35,000 nt of DNA. Origin: Theodoxus fluviatilis (lineage: Eukaryota; Mollusca; Gastropoda; Cycloneritida; Neritidae). Made by a program: the position numbers and the translations under genes. The notes under the pieces are model-generated. The model searched no databases, was not told where the DNA came from, and was given only the letters and a program-made list of their open reading frames with translations. Below, piece by piece: positions 1-10,918 of this stretch. Each line of letters starts with the position of its first letter. Within the stretch, counting starts at the first letter, position 1. Location: assembly GCA_034096865.1 (NCBI GenBank), contig JAWQFJ010028213.1, positions 127,501 through 162,500 of the forward strand, given 5' to 3'.

Positions 1-905
1 AAGCGTCAAAGACAAAGCGTCACGGAGGAAGCGTCACGGAGGAAGCGTCACAGAGGAAGCTTCACGGAGGAAGCGTCACGGAGGAAGCATCACGGAGGAA
101 GCGTCACGGAGGAAGCGTCACAGAGGAAGCGTCACGGCGGAAGCGTCACAGAGGCAGCGTCACAGAGGCAGCGTCACAGAGGAAGCGTCACAGAGGAAGC
201 GTCACGAAGGAAGCATCACGGAGGAAGCGTCACAGATGAAGCGTCACGGCGGAAGCGTCACAGAGGAAGTGTCCCGGAAGAAGCGTCACAGAGGAAGTGT
301 CACAAGGGAAGCGTCACAGAGGAAGCGTCACGGCGGAAGCGTCACAGAGGAAGCGTCACAGGGGAAGCGTCACAGAGGACGCGTCACGGAGGAAGCGTCA
401 CGGAGTAAGCGTCACAGAGGAAGCGTCACAGAGGAAGCGTCACAGAGGAAGCGTCACGGAGGAAGCGTCACGGAAGAAGCGTCACGGAGGAAGCGTCACA
501 GAGGAAGCGTCACGGAGGAAGCGTCACAGAGGAAGCGTCACGGAGGAAGCGTCACAGAGGAAGCGTCACAGAGGAAGCGTCACGGAGGAAGCGTTACGGA
601 GGAAGCGTCACGGAGGAAGCGTCACAGAGGAAACGTCACAGAGGAAGCGTCACAGAGGAAGCGTCACGGAAGAAGTGTCACAGAGGAAGTGTCATAGAGG
701 AGGCGTCACAGAGGAGGCGTCACGGAGGAGGTGTCACAGAGGAAGCGTCACAGAGGAAGCGTCACAGAGGAAGCGCCACAGGGGAAGCGTCACAGAGGAC
801 GCGTCATGGAGGAAGCGTCACAGAGGAAGTGTCACAGAGGAAGCGTCACAGAGGAAGTGTCACAGAGGAAGCGTCTCAGAGGAAGCGTCACAGAGGAAAT
901 GTCAC
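1..905. repeat. 14-bp minisatellite, about 64 copies
   Basis: The unit is 'aagcgtcacagagg' with a frequent variant 'aagcgtcacggagg'. The array starts before the window and decays around 905-920. Since 14 is not a multiple of 3, three copies make a 42-bp (14-codon) cycle that leaves several frames open, giving lysine/arginine-rich artefact ORFs. I do not call these as genes. Confidence 0.95.
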
Positions 906-988
906 AGCGAAGACGAGACAGGAGGCAGACAGCAATGTGACCTCCACGGAAGTAAAGCAATTGTGACGTAAACAACAATTGAAACACA

Positions 989-1009
989 CACGCACGCGCG
1001 CGCGCGCGC

Positions 1010-1051
<42 letters not shown>

Positions 1052-1067
1052 ACAGAGGGAGAGAGAG

Positions 1068-1110
<43 letters not shown>

Positions 1111-1143
1111 CAGAGACAGAGACAGAGAGACAGAGACAGAGAC

Positions 1144-1180
<37 letters not shown>

Positions 1181-1203
1181 AAGAGACACAGAGAGAGAGA
1201 TAA
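989..1203. repeat. CA/CG then GA/CAGA microsatellites
   Basis: An alternating CG/CA tract (989-1055) passes directly into a GA-rich tract with CAGAGA interruptions. The alternating purine-pyrimidine part is of the type that can form Z-DNA. The 1204-1321 stretch beyond it is unremarkable unique sequence. Confidence 0.95.
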
Positions 1204-1321
1204 GGATCCTAAGGACAAAGGCAAGAGAGAGGTATCAGATGAAACAAGATCTGTGGAGGCCAAAATCAAACCACAAAACAGGAACGCAAGGAAAGATGTA
1301 GAGGGCGACGAAGAAGTCAAG

Positions 1322-2247
1322 GATACTCAAATTGCAATCCAACCTCACATTCACACGGAGTGGAAACAACGATACTCAAATTGCAATCCAACCTCACATT
1401 CACACGGAGTGGAAACAACGATACTCAAATTGCAATCCAGCCTCACATTCACATGGAGTGGAAACAACGATACTCAAATTGCAATCCAGCCTCACATTCA
1501 CATGGAGTGGAAACAACGATACTCAAATTGCAATCCAGCCTCACATTCACACGGAGTGGAAACAACGATACTCAAATTGCAATCCAGCCTCACATTCACA
1601 CGGAGTGGAAACAACGATACTCAAATTGCAATCCAGCCTCACATTCACACGGAGTGGAAACAACGATACTCAAATTGCAATCCAGCCTCACATTCACACG
1701 GAGTGGAAACAACGATACTCAAATTGCAATCCAGCCTCACATTCACACGGAGTGGAAACAACGATACTCAAATTGCAATCCAGCCTCACATTCACACGGA
1801 GTGGAAACAACGATACTCAAATTGCAATCCAGCCTCACATTCACACGGAGTGGAAACAACGATACTCAAATTGCAATCCAGCCTCACATTCACACGGAGT
1901 GGAAACAACGATACTCAAATTGCAATCCAGCCTCACATTCACACGGAGTGGAAACAACGATACTCAAATTGCAATCCAGCCTCACATTCACATGGAGTGG
2001 AAACAACGATACTCAAATTGCAATCCAGCCTCACATTCACATGGAGTGGAAACAACGATACTCAAATTGCAATCCAGCCTCACATTCACATGGAGTGGAA
2101 ACAACGATACTCAAATTGCAATCCAGCCTCACATTCACATGGAGTGGAAACAACGATACTCAAATTGCAATCCAGCCTCACATTCACATGGAGTGGAAAC
2201 AACGATACTCAAATTGCAATCCAGCCTCACATTCACATGGAGTGGAA
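1322..2247. repeat. 49-bp minisatellite, 19 copies
   Basis: The period is exactly 49 bp, starting at 'gatactcaaattgcaatcc' and ending with 'gagtggaaac'. Copies are nearly identical and differ at two diagnostic sites: 'aacctcac' against 'agcctcac', and 'cacacgg' against 'cacatgg'. The variants are in blocks: copies 1-2 aacc/cacgg, 3-4 agcc/catgg, 5-13 cacgg, 14-19 catgg. This indicates recent expansion by multi-copy duplication. All three plus frames stay open, which explains the roughly 350-codon artefact ORFs. Confidence 0.97.
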
Positions 2248-2566
2248 AGACAACCGAAAACAGTTGGACGCTTCCACTGTTCTTTGGGAATCCCGTTTTG
2301 GTTTTGAAGCGAGGGAAAAGTAGGTCAGACGCATTTCTCTTCGCCAGTTGTAAAAGGCATCACAACACAGTAAACGGAGTCTTCATTTGCTCCCACAGCA
2401 GCCAGAGCCGGTGACTGGGGAAGTCAGTGACACTACACACTACACACTACACACTACACACTACACAGCGTGCTGAAAAGCCGCGGAGCCCCAGCCATCC
2501 CTCTCTGAGGCAGGGGGCGGGGCAGCAGTGGGTGTGTGGGTAGGGGAGGGAGGAACTGCTACTTAC
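2248..2566. other. Unique intron sequence with a short CACTACA tract
   Basis: No coding signal in either strand matches the family. A 7-bp repeat, (CACTACA)n, occupies about 2429-2467 and lies about 100 bp downstream, in gene orientation, of exon H's donor. Confidence 0.7.
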
Positions 2567-2621
2567 CTCGGGGATGACGAGTCTGAATCCCTCGCTCTTT
2601 CGCAGCTGTTCCGTCAGGTAT
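2567..2621 (-). CDS. CSAD/GADL1-like: Decarboxylase exon H (55 bp)
   Basis: The acceptor is 'ttggtctctcactcag' and the donor is GAG|GTAAGT. One base completes a codon, then 18 codons read 'YLTEQLRKSEGFRLVIPE', matching CSAD 'RYLVEEMKKREGFELVMEPE'. The incoming phase (two bases needed) does not match exon G, which leaves one base over, so at least one exon with length 1 modulo 3 must lie between them. The following family segment ('xNVCFWxxPPSLR') is not present in 1-2566. Confidence 0.85.
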
Positions 2622-3021
2622 CTGAGTGAGAGACCAAAGTGCGCGAGCGCTGATGTCCAGCAAATCCAGTGCGTCACAACGATACCGAACTTCAATGCCG
2701 TGTGTTCTAATCACTTTAAAGTTGTTCTTTGCTACCCTCACCCCACTCACTGGCCCTTAGAGCATCTCTCGAATGCGATGCAGACCCTGCCAAAAACGCA
2801 CATCACCCAAGGAAACTATGGGCAAAACCACAGCTCATAATGTCTCCAATTTTCTGTTACTAGGTAGTGCCACCAAACCATCAATATGCAAACGTTCAGA
2901 TAGACAGCTGATCAGAAATACATGTTTGCAGTGCATTGCTCTATATCCCCTTCTGTCCAGCCACTCTGGTGAGGATGAAAACAAACTTCGTGCGTAGAGC
3001 TATCTTGAGCAAGCAGGCTAT
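2622..3021. other. Unique intron sequence, nothing recognised
   Basis: Upstream intron of exon H. Short ORFs exist on both strands, but none resembles a protein family. I looked here for the missing decarboxylase exon and did not find it. Confidence 0.6.
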
Positions 3022-3492
3022 GCAGATGTGTGTGTGCGCGCGCGCGCACGTGTGTGTGTGGTGTGTATGTGTGTGTGCCCGCGCGCGCGTGTATGTATGT
3101 GTGAGTGCCCGCGCGCGCGTGTATGTATGTGTGTGTGCGCGCGCGCGTGTGTGAGTGCGTGTGGTGTGTGCGTGTGGTGTGTGTGTGTGTGTGCGCGCAG
3201 GCGTGTGTGTGCGTGTGGTGTGTGCGTGTGGTGTGTATGGGTGTGTATGTGTTTGTGTCTCTGTGTGTGTGTGTATGTATGTGTGGTGTGTGGGCGTGTG
3301 TGTGTGTGTGTGTGTGTATATGTATGTGTGTATGTATTTGTGTGGTATGGGTGTGGGTGTGGGTGTGTGCGCGCGCGCGCGTGTGTATAGGTATGGGTGT
3401 GGTGTGTGGGTGTGAGTGTGCGAGTGTTTTTTGTGTGTGTGTGTTTGTGTGTGTGTGTATGTATGTATGTGTGGGTGTGGGTGTGGGTGTGT

Positions 3493-3529
<37 letters not shown>

Positions 3530-3530
3530 A
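3022..3530. repeat. Long GT/GC alternating microsatellite
   Basis: About 500 bp of near-continuous purine-pyrimidine alternation (TG with CGCGCG blocks and GTAT variants). The sequence is of a Z-DNA-prone class. Long ORFs on both strands here (Cys-Val and Thr-His repeats) are artefacts. Confidence 0.95.
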
Positions 3531-4383
3531 ATGTTGGTTGTTTTTGCAGTGAATTGGGCAAGGAGGGGTGTGTGTGTGTGGAGACCTGCACCACTCAGAT
3601 AATGGTGTGTTTTTCATTTCTGTGTTCTTGCTCGCGTGTTTACGCTTGCAAGTGTCGGACAGATTGTTGCGCCGCACTGTGTGATGGGGAAGAGATTCGA
3701 GTCAAAAGTTGTCCATGTAACGTCCAAAATCACGTGATGTGCTAATCACGAGGGTCACTCCGCCATTTATAGTGAAGTCGTCGCCTTCCTTTGCGGCAGT
3801 CACTTCCCAGGTTTGCAGATCTCGACGGCGAGACAGACAGCGAGACTAGTGCTCCATGAGAGAGTGTGAACAGCTTTTTCATATTTTAGTTCCAACATTC
3901 GTTCGTGTCTGGTAGAGGAAGGAGGAACATAACCAACCTCATCAGGCATGATAGACAGGTGAAGACAGTTAAACGATCTTAGAAAAGACCAAAAAATGGA
4001 ACTGCTGGTCTTATCTGGCCATCAATTCTATCCCTGTCGAACTCTGAGTGCGATATTCTGTGCAGATCAACATCCAGCTGTGGCATTTTCTCCAAATATT
4101 ATCAAGAAATTAGCGAAGTCGCTGAAAGGTCGTTTACTGCTGGAGAAAAAAGCCATTGCTGCTGCACAAAATGGCAGGAAGCCAGACGATGCTGCCTGTG
4201 TATGACGTCATTAAAGTAATGATATCCAAGTCACGTGACTCACTCGGCGTTGTCCCACGCTGTCTCCACTCTTCTGCGCATGCCCGAGTCACCAATCGCT
4301 TTCCACAGGTACCAAAGCTTGGTAGAATCAGCGCAACGTCCGCACTGCACCGTCTTGTCGCCTGAATGCAAAATAAACACTGT
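3531..4383. other. Unique intron segment, no recognised gene
   Basis: About 850 bp of non-repetitive sequence. It contains a 69-codon plus ORF (3996-4205) with no family I recognise and no flanking splice or promoter logic. Two E-box palindromes (CACGTG) sit within 'atcacgtgat' at about 3731 and 'gtcacgtgac' at about 4232. The last 50 bp (from about 4333) is a diverged copy of the 52-bp satellite unit that follows. Confidence 0.5.
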
Positions 4384-7300
4384 AATTGCGTCCACACTGC
4401 ACAATGTTGATACCCTGATGCAGTCTTAACAGTGACATAGTATCCACACAGTACAGTCATTACATCTTGATGCAGTCTTATTAGTGACATAGCGTCCACA
4501 CAGTACAGTCATTACATCTTGATGCAGCCTTACTAGTGAGATAGCGTCCACACAGTGCAGTCATTACATCTTGATGCAGCCTTACTAGTGAGATAGCGTC
4601 CACACAGTGCAGTCATTACATCTTGATGCAGCCTTACTACTGACATAGCGTCCACACAGTGCAGTCATTACATCTTGATGCTGCCTTACTACTGACATAG
4701 CGTCCACACAGTGCAGTCATTACGTCTTGATGCAGCCTTACTAGTGACATAGCGTCCACACAGTACAGTCATTACATCTTCATGCAGCCTTACTAGTGAC
4801 ATAGCGTCCACACAGTGCAGTCATTACATCTTGATGCAGCCTTACTAGTGACCCACACAGTGCAGTCATTACATCTTCATGCAGCCTTACTAGTGACCCA
4901 CACAGTGGAGTCATTACATCTTGATGCAGCCTTACTAGTGAGATAGCGCCCACACAGTGCAGTCATTACATCTTGATGCAGCCTTACTAGTGACATAGCG
5001 TCCACACAGTGCAGTCATTACATCTTGATGCAGCCTTACTAGTGACATAGCGTCCACACAGTACAGTCATTACATCTTGATGCAGCCTTACTAGTGAGAT
5101 AGCGTCCACACAGTGCAGTCATTACATCTTGATGCAGCCTTACTAGTGACATAGCGTCCACACAGTACAGTCATTACATCTTGATGTAGCCTTACTAGTG
5201 ACATAGCGTCCACAGAGTGCAGTCATTACATCATGATGCAGCCTTACTAGTGACTCACACAGTGCAGTCATTACATCTTGATGCAGCCTTACTAGTGAGA
5301 TAGCGTCCACACAGTGCAGTCATTACATATTGATGCAGCCTTACTAGTGACATAGCGTCCACACAGTGCAGTCATTACATTTTGATGCAGCCTTACTAGT
5401 GACCCACACAGTGCAGTCATTACATCCTGATGCAGCCTTACTAGTGAGATAGCGTCCACACAGTGCAGTCATTACATCTTGATGCAGCCTTACTACTGAC
5501 ATAGCGTCCACACAGTGCAGTCATTACATCTTGATGCAGCCTTACTACTGACATAGCGTCCACACAGTGCACTCATTACATCTTGATGCAGCCTTACTAG
5601 TGACATTGCGTCCACACAGTGCAGTCATTACATCTTGATGCAGTCTTACTAGTGAGATAGCGTCCACACAGTGCAGTCATTACATCTTGATGCAGCCTTA
5701 CTAGTGAGATAGCGTCCACACAGTGCAGTCATTACATCTTGATGCAGCCTTACTAGTGACACACACAGTGCAGTCATTACATCCTGATGCAGCCTTACTA
5801 GTGAGATAGCGTCCACACAGTGCAGTCATTACATCTTGATGCAGCCTTACTACTGACATAGCGTCCACACAGTGCAGTCATTACATCTTGATGCAGCCTT
5901 ACTAGTGACCCACACAGTGCAGTCATTACATCCTGATGCAGCCTTACTAGTGAGATAGCGTCCACACAGTGCAGTCATTACATCTTGATGCAGTCTTACT
6001 AGTGAGATAGCGTCCACACAGTACAGGCATTACATATTGATGCAGCCTTACTACGGACATAGCGTCCACACAGTGCAGTCATTACATCTTGATGCAGCCT
6101 TACTAGTGAGATAGCGTCCACACAGTGCAGTCATTACATCTTGATGCAGCCTTACTAGTGACATAGCGTCCACACAGTGCAGTCATTACATCTTGATGCA
6201 GCCTTACTACTGACATAGCGTCCACACAGTGCAGTCATTACATCTTGATGCAGCCTTACTAGTGACATAGCGTCCCCACAGTGCAGTCATTACATCTTGA
6301 TGCAGCCTTACTAGTGACATAGCGTCCACACAGTGCAGTCATTACATCTTGATGCAGCCTTACTACTGACATAGCGTCCACACAGTGCAGTCATTACATC
6401 TTGATGCAGCCTTACTAGTGACCCACACAGTGCAGTCATTACATCTTGATGCAGCCTTACTACTGACATAGCGTCCACACAGTGCAGTCATTACATCTTG
6501 ATGCAGCCTTACTACTGACATAGCGTCCACACAGTGCAGTCATTACATCTTGATGCAGCCTTACTACAGACATAGCATCCACACAGTGCAGTCATTACAT
6601 CTTGATGCAGCCTTTCTACTGACATAGCGTCCACACAGTGCAGTCATTACATCTTGATGCAGCCTTACTAGTGACCCACACAGTACAGTCATTACATATT
6701 GATGCAGCCTTACTAGTGAGATAGCGTCCACACAGTGCAGTCATTACATCTTGATGCAGCCTTACTAGTGACCCACACAGTACAGTCATTACATATTGAT
6801 GCAGCCTTACTAGTGAGATAGCGTCCACACAGTGCAGTCATTACATCTTGATGCAGCCTTGCTAGTGACCCACACAGTAGAGTCATTACATCTTGATGCA
6901 GCCTTACTAGTGACATAGCGTCCACACAGTGCAGTCATTACATCTTGATGCAGCCTTACTAGTGACATAGCGTCCACACAGTGCAGTCATTACATCTTGA
7001 TGCAGCCTTACTAGTGACATAGCGTCCCCACAGTGCAGTCATTACATCTTGATGCAGTCTTACTAGAAACATAGCGTCCACACAGTGCAGTCATTACATC
7101 TTGATGCAGTCTTACTAGAGACATAGCGTCCACACAGTACAGGCATTACATCTTGATGCAGCCTTACTAGTGACATTGCGTCCACACAGTGCAGTCATTA
7201 CATCTTGATGCAGTCTTACTAGTGAGATAGCGTCCACACAGTGGAGTTATTACATGTTGATGCAGCCTTACTAGTGACATAGCGTCCCCACAGTGCAGTC

Positions 7301-8890
7301 ATTACATCTTGACGCAGCCTTACTACTGACATAGCGTCCACACAGTGCAGTCATTACATCTTGATGCAGCCTTACTAGTGACATAACGTCCACACAGTGC
7401 AGTCATTACATCTTGATGCAGCCTTACTAGTGACATAGCGTCCCCACAGTGCAGTCATTACATCTTGATGCAGCCTCACTAGTGAGATAGCGTCCACACA
7501 GTGCAGTCATTACATCTTGATGCAGCCTTACTAGAGACATAGCGTCCACACAGTGCAGTCATTACATCTTGATGCAGCCTTACTACTGACATAGCGTCCA
7601 CACAGTGGAGTCGTTACATCTTGATGCAGCCTTACTAGTGACATAGCGCCCACACCGTGCAGTCATTACATCTTGATGCAGCCTTACTAGTGACATAGTG
7701 TCCACACAGTGCAGTCATTACATCTTGATGCAGTCTTACTAGAGACATAGCGTCCACACAGTACAGTCATTACATCTTGATGCAGCCTTACTAGTGAGAT
7801 AGCGTCCACACAGTGCAGTCATTACATCTTGATGCAGCCTTACTACTGACATAGCGTTCACACAGTGCAGTCATTACATCTTGATGCAGCCTTACTAGTG
7901 ACATAGCGTCCACAGAGTGCAGTCATTACATCTTGATGCAGCCTTACTATTGAGATAGCGTCCACACAGTGCAGTCATTACATCTTGATGCAGCCTTACT
8001 AGTGACATAGCGTCCACACAGTGCAGTCATTACATCTTGATGCAGCCTTACTAGAGACATAGCGTCCACACAGTACAGTCATTACATCTTGATGCAGCCT
8101 TACTAGTGAGATAGCGTCCACACAGTGCAGTCATTACATCTTGATGCAGCCTTACTAGTGACATAGCGTCCACACAGTGCAGTCATTACATCTTGATGCA
8201 GCCTTACTAGTGAGATAGCGTCCACACAGTGCAGTCATTACATCTTGATGCAGCCTTACTAGTGAGATAGCGTCCACACAGTGCAGTCATTACATCTTGA
8301 TGCAGTCTTACTACTGACATAGCGTCCACACAGTGCAGTCATTACATCTTGATGCAGCCTTACTAGTGAGATAGCGTCCACACAGTGCAGTCATTACATC
8401 TTGATGCAGCCTTACTAGTGACATAGCGTCCACACAGTGCAGTCATTACATCTTGATGCAGCCTTAGTAGTGACATAGCGTCCACACAGTGCAGTCATTA
8501 CATCTTGATGCAGTCTTACTAGTGAGATAGCGTCCACACAGTGCAGTCATTACATCTTGATGCAGCCTTACTAGTGACTTAAACTAAACACCATGGCGTT
8601 GGGCTTTGCAGCGAGGCGCTGTGCCGTGGTTCAATCCCAGGGGCGGGAGAGATGGGAGAAAAGTTATGCAGCCTTACTAGTGAGATAGCGTCCACACAGT
8701 GCAGTCATTACATCTTGATGCAGCCTTACTAGTGAGATAGCGTCCACACAGTGCAGTCATTACATCTTGATGCAGCCTACTAGTGACATAGCGTCCACTC
8801 AGTACAGTCATTACATCTTGATGCAGCCTTATTAGTGAGATAGCGTCCACACAGTGCAGTCATTGCATCTTGATGCAGCGCTAAGATTGA
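4384..8890. repeat. 52-bp satellite, about 86 copies, with a 45-bp length variant
   Basis: The unit runs from 'catagcgtccacacagtgca' through 'gtcattacatcttgatgcag' to 'ccttactagtga'. A recurrent 45-bp form lacks seven bases around 'atagcgt', reading 'gtgacccacacag'. Substitutions (gagata/gacata, agt/act, gcc/gtc, gtgcag/gtacag) are mixed along the array, suggesting an older array shuffled by unequal exchange. Edges at 4333-4383 and 8891-8930 are degenerate monomers. It fills most of the intron between exons G and H. Confidence 0.97.
8579..8665. mobile_element. 87-bp non-satellite insertion with a tRNA-like B box
   Basis: The 52-bp array is broken once, from 'ttaaactaaacaccatggcg' to 'gggagaaaagtt', and resumes mid-unit. 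The insert holds 'ggttcaatccc' at 8628-8638, close to the tRNA/SINE B-box consensus GGTTCGANTCC, preceded by 'gcagcgaggcgctgtgccgt'. No clear A box, poly-A tail or target-site duplication is visible. A SINE fragment is therefore a suggestion only. Confidence 0.4.
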
Positions 8891-9244
8891 TGCAACGTCT
8901 GCACAAATGCGTTGCCGGAATGCAGAATAAGTACTTATATAATGTTAGCACTGTAACCAAAGTCTCGCTTTCAGACGATGCTAGACAAGTCAGCCCGGAC
9001 TTCACACACCACCTTCTTGTTGTCTAAATGCACAAGAGGTAAGACTGTTGAGTCGTCACAGTGACAAAAATGTTGCCCTGCCATGCAGCAGGAACGGCGT
9101 CATAGCGCCCTGAATCTCGTCTCATCCGATTACGGATGCGTGGCAAAGTGGCGTGTGTAGGGAAGTTTGGCATTGTGGGAAATTGCGATGCAATGCCCGC
9201 ACCCTTCCCACTCTCTCTGGCTCTGCTTTGCTGGTGTTCCTGGA
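8891..9244. other. Unique intron sequence, nothing recognised
   Basis: The segment begins with a diverged satellite edge ('gcaacgtctgcac...gaatgcagaataa'), mirrored at the other end of the array. No exon matching the missing decarboxylase segment is present on the minus strand. Confidence 0.6.
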
Positions 9245-9592
9245 GCTCCCTTGCCCTGCCCTACCCTGCATTGCCCTGCCCTGCCCTGCCCTGCCCTGCC
9301 CTGCCCTGCCCTGCCCTGCCCTGCCCTGCCCTGCCCTGCCCTGTCCTGCACTGCCCTGCACTGCACTGCCTTGCACTGCCCTGCCCTACCCTGCACTGCC
9401 CTGCCCTGCCCTGGCCTGCACTGCACTGCACTGCCCTGCCCTGCCCTGCCCTGCCCTGCACTGCCCTGCACTGCCCTGCCCTGCCCTGCCCTGTCCTGTC
9501 CTGCCCTGCCCTGCCCTGCCCTGCCCTACACTGCCCTGCCCTGCCCTGCACTGCCCTGCACTGCCCTGCCCTGCACTGCACTGCCCTGCCAC
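9245..9592. repeat. CTGCC pentanucleotide repeat
   Basis: About 70 copies of 'ccctg/ctgcc', with scattered 'ctgca' and 'ctgtc' variants. It is strongly strand-asymmetric: pyrimidine-rich on plus and GGCAG on minus. The minus strand has regularly spaced G-runs. ORFs across it are artefacts. Confidence 0.95.
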
Positions 9593-9645
9593 CTGCAGAC
9601 TTGATAGGGCCGTCCCAGACTCGTGCGAAGAGGTTTTACAGACAA

Positions 9646-10092
9646 GACACACGTGACGGACTCACCAGACGCACGTGACGGACTCACCAGACACGTGACG
9701 GACTCACCAGACGCACGTGACAGACTCACCAGACACACGTGACGGACTCACCAGACGCACGTGACGGACTCACCAGACACACGTGACGGACTCACCAGAC
9801 ACACGTGACGGACTCACCAGATACACGTGACGGACTCACCAGACACACGTGACGGACTCACCAGACAAACGTGACGGACTCACCAGACACACGCGACGGA
9901 CTCACCAGACACACGTGACGGACTCACCAGGCACACGTGACGGACTCACCAGACACACGTGACAGACTCACCAGACACACGTGACGGACTCATCAGATAC
10001 ACGTGACAGACTCACCAGACACACGTGACGGACTCACCAGACACACGTGACGGACTCACCTGACACACGTGACAGACTCACCAGACACACGT
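9646..10092. repeat. 22-bp minisatellite carrying CACGTG in nearly every copy
   Basis: The unit is 'acacgtgacggactcaccag' plus two bases, with 20-bp variants near the start; about 21 copies. Each contains the palindromic E-box CACGTG. On the minus (gene) strand each reads CTG|GTGAGTCC, a near-consensus 5' splice site. It lies in the intron downstream of exon G. Confidence 0.95.
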
Positions 10093-10229
10093 ACGTATGT
10101 AAAGGTAATCTCGATAAGCAAATCTGAAAACAGTGCACAGTTTTGTTGTGGCGAGAAACTCGTGGCGCGTTTCTAGGGCTCACTGCTGTCTTGCAAACAC
10201 GAAGGAAAAGGTCAAAAGGTCAGGAATAC

Positions 10230-10311
10230 CGATGTCGAAGGACGTGTCGTAGAACTTGTCCGGCATGAAGAGGTACTCGGCATTGCATCCGTTGCACTGC
10301 TGCAGAATTCC
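10230..10311 (-). CDS. CSAD/GADL1-like: Decarboxylase exon G (82 bp)
   Basis: The acceptor is 'tatcattgcag'. Phase 0 start, 27 codons, then one base before a GTATTC donor. The residues 'GILQQCNGC' and 'AEYLFMPDKFYDTSFDIG' match the family 'EGLLxxCN...ASYLFQQDKFYDVxxDTGD'. The usual 'QQDK' is 'MPDK' here. The acceptor, together with the first exon bases GGAATTC, is the exon-proximal copy of a 20-bp tandem array lying immediately upstream. The donor GTATTC is weak against the GTRAGT consensus, but homology and the split glycine support it. Confidence 0.88.
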
Positions 10312-10668
10312 CTGCAATGATAGGGAATTTCTTGCAATAATAGGGAAGTCCCTGCAATGACAAGGGATTCCCTGCAATGACAGGGAATTCCCTGCAATGA
10401 TAGGGGACTCTCTGCAATGATAGGGGATTTCTTGCGATAATAGGGGATTCCCTGCAATGATAGGGGATTCCCTGCAATGATAGGGGATTCCCTGCAATGA
10501 CAGGAGATTCCCTGCAATGACAGGGAATTCCCTGCAATGATAGGGGATTCCCTGCAATGATAGGGGACTCCCTGCAATGATAGGGGATTCCCTGCAATGA
10601 TAGGGAATTCCCTGCAATGACAGGGGATTCCCTGCAATGATAGGGGATTCCCTGCAATGATAGGGGAG
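10306..10668. repeat. 20-bp minisatellite containing the exon G acceptor site, about 18 copies
   Basis: The plus-strand unit is 'ttccctgcaatgatagggga'. On the minus strand each copy reads TATCATTGCAG followed by GGAATC or GGGAATTCC. That is the acceptor of exon G plus its first exon bases. The exon-proximal copy is the real splice junction (10311-10313). Variants 'gacaggg' and 'ttcttgcaataa' mark individual copies. Confidence 0.95.
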
Positions 10669-10851
10669 GATCTCAAACATCATGAAATTCTTTTAGCCCT
10701 GTTTACATGTAGGATGCGCAGCTCACAACAGCCTCTGTTCTAAGCAAACTTTTCACTCCAACACAAAGCTTCATTGCTGTTTCCATTTGATTGGATAACT
10801 TTACTAGTGTTCGTTTGACGAGTTATGATAGAAATAGCAAGTGTGTTTGTC
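10669..10851. other. Unique intron sequence
   Basis: AT-leaning non-repetitive DNA between the 20-bp array and the duplicated donor of exon F. No coding signal seen. Confidence 0.6.
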
Positions 10852-10918
10852 AGGACAGCTTACCTCCTGTCCTCCGCTGTGGCCAGTGACGCAAGGACGA
10901 AAGGACAGCTTACCTCCT
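10852..10918 (-). repeat. 17-bp direct repeat duplicating the exon F splice donor
   Basis: 'aggacagcttacctcct' (plus strand) occurs identically at 10852-10868 and 10902-10918, 50 bp apart. On the minus strand each is AGGAG|GTAAGCTGTCCT: five exon bases plus twelve intron bases. The exon-adjacent copy is the donor in use by homology and phase. The distal copy would add 50 bp to the exon and change the frame. Confidence 0.85.

Noticed and set aside
1253..2414. Plus-strand ORFs of 315-360 codons
   Set aside because: Three frames of the 49-bp array; no coding texture outside the repeat.
3996..4205. 69-codon plus-strand ORF
   Set aside because: No recognisable domain, no supporting context; likely chance.
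4384..8890. Possible CRISPR array
   Set aside because: Units are contiguous with no unique spacers, and the host is eukaryotic; it is a plain satellite. The same holds for the 49-, 60- and 32-bp arrays.
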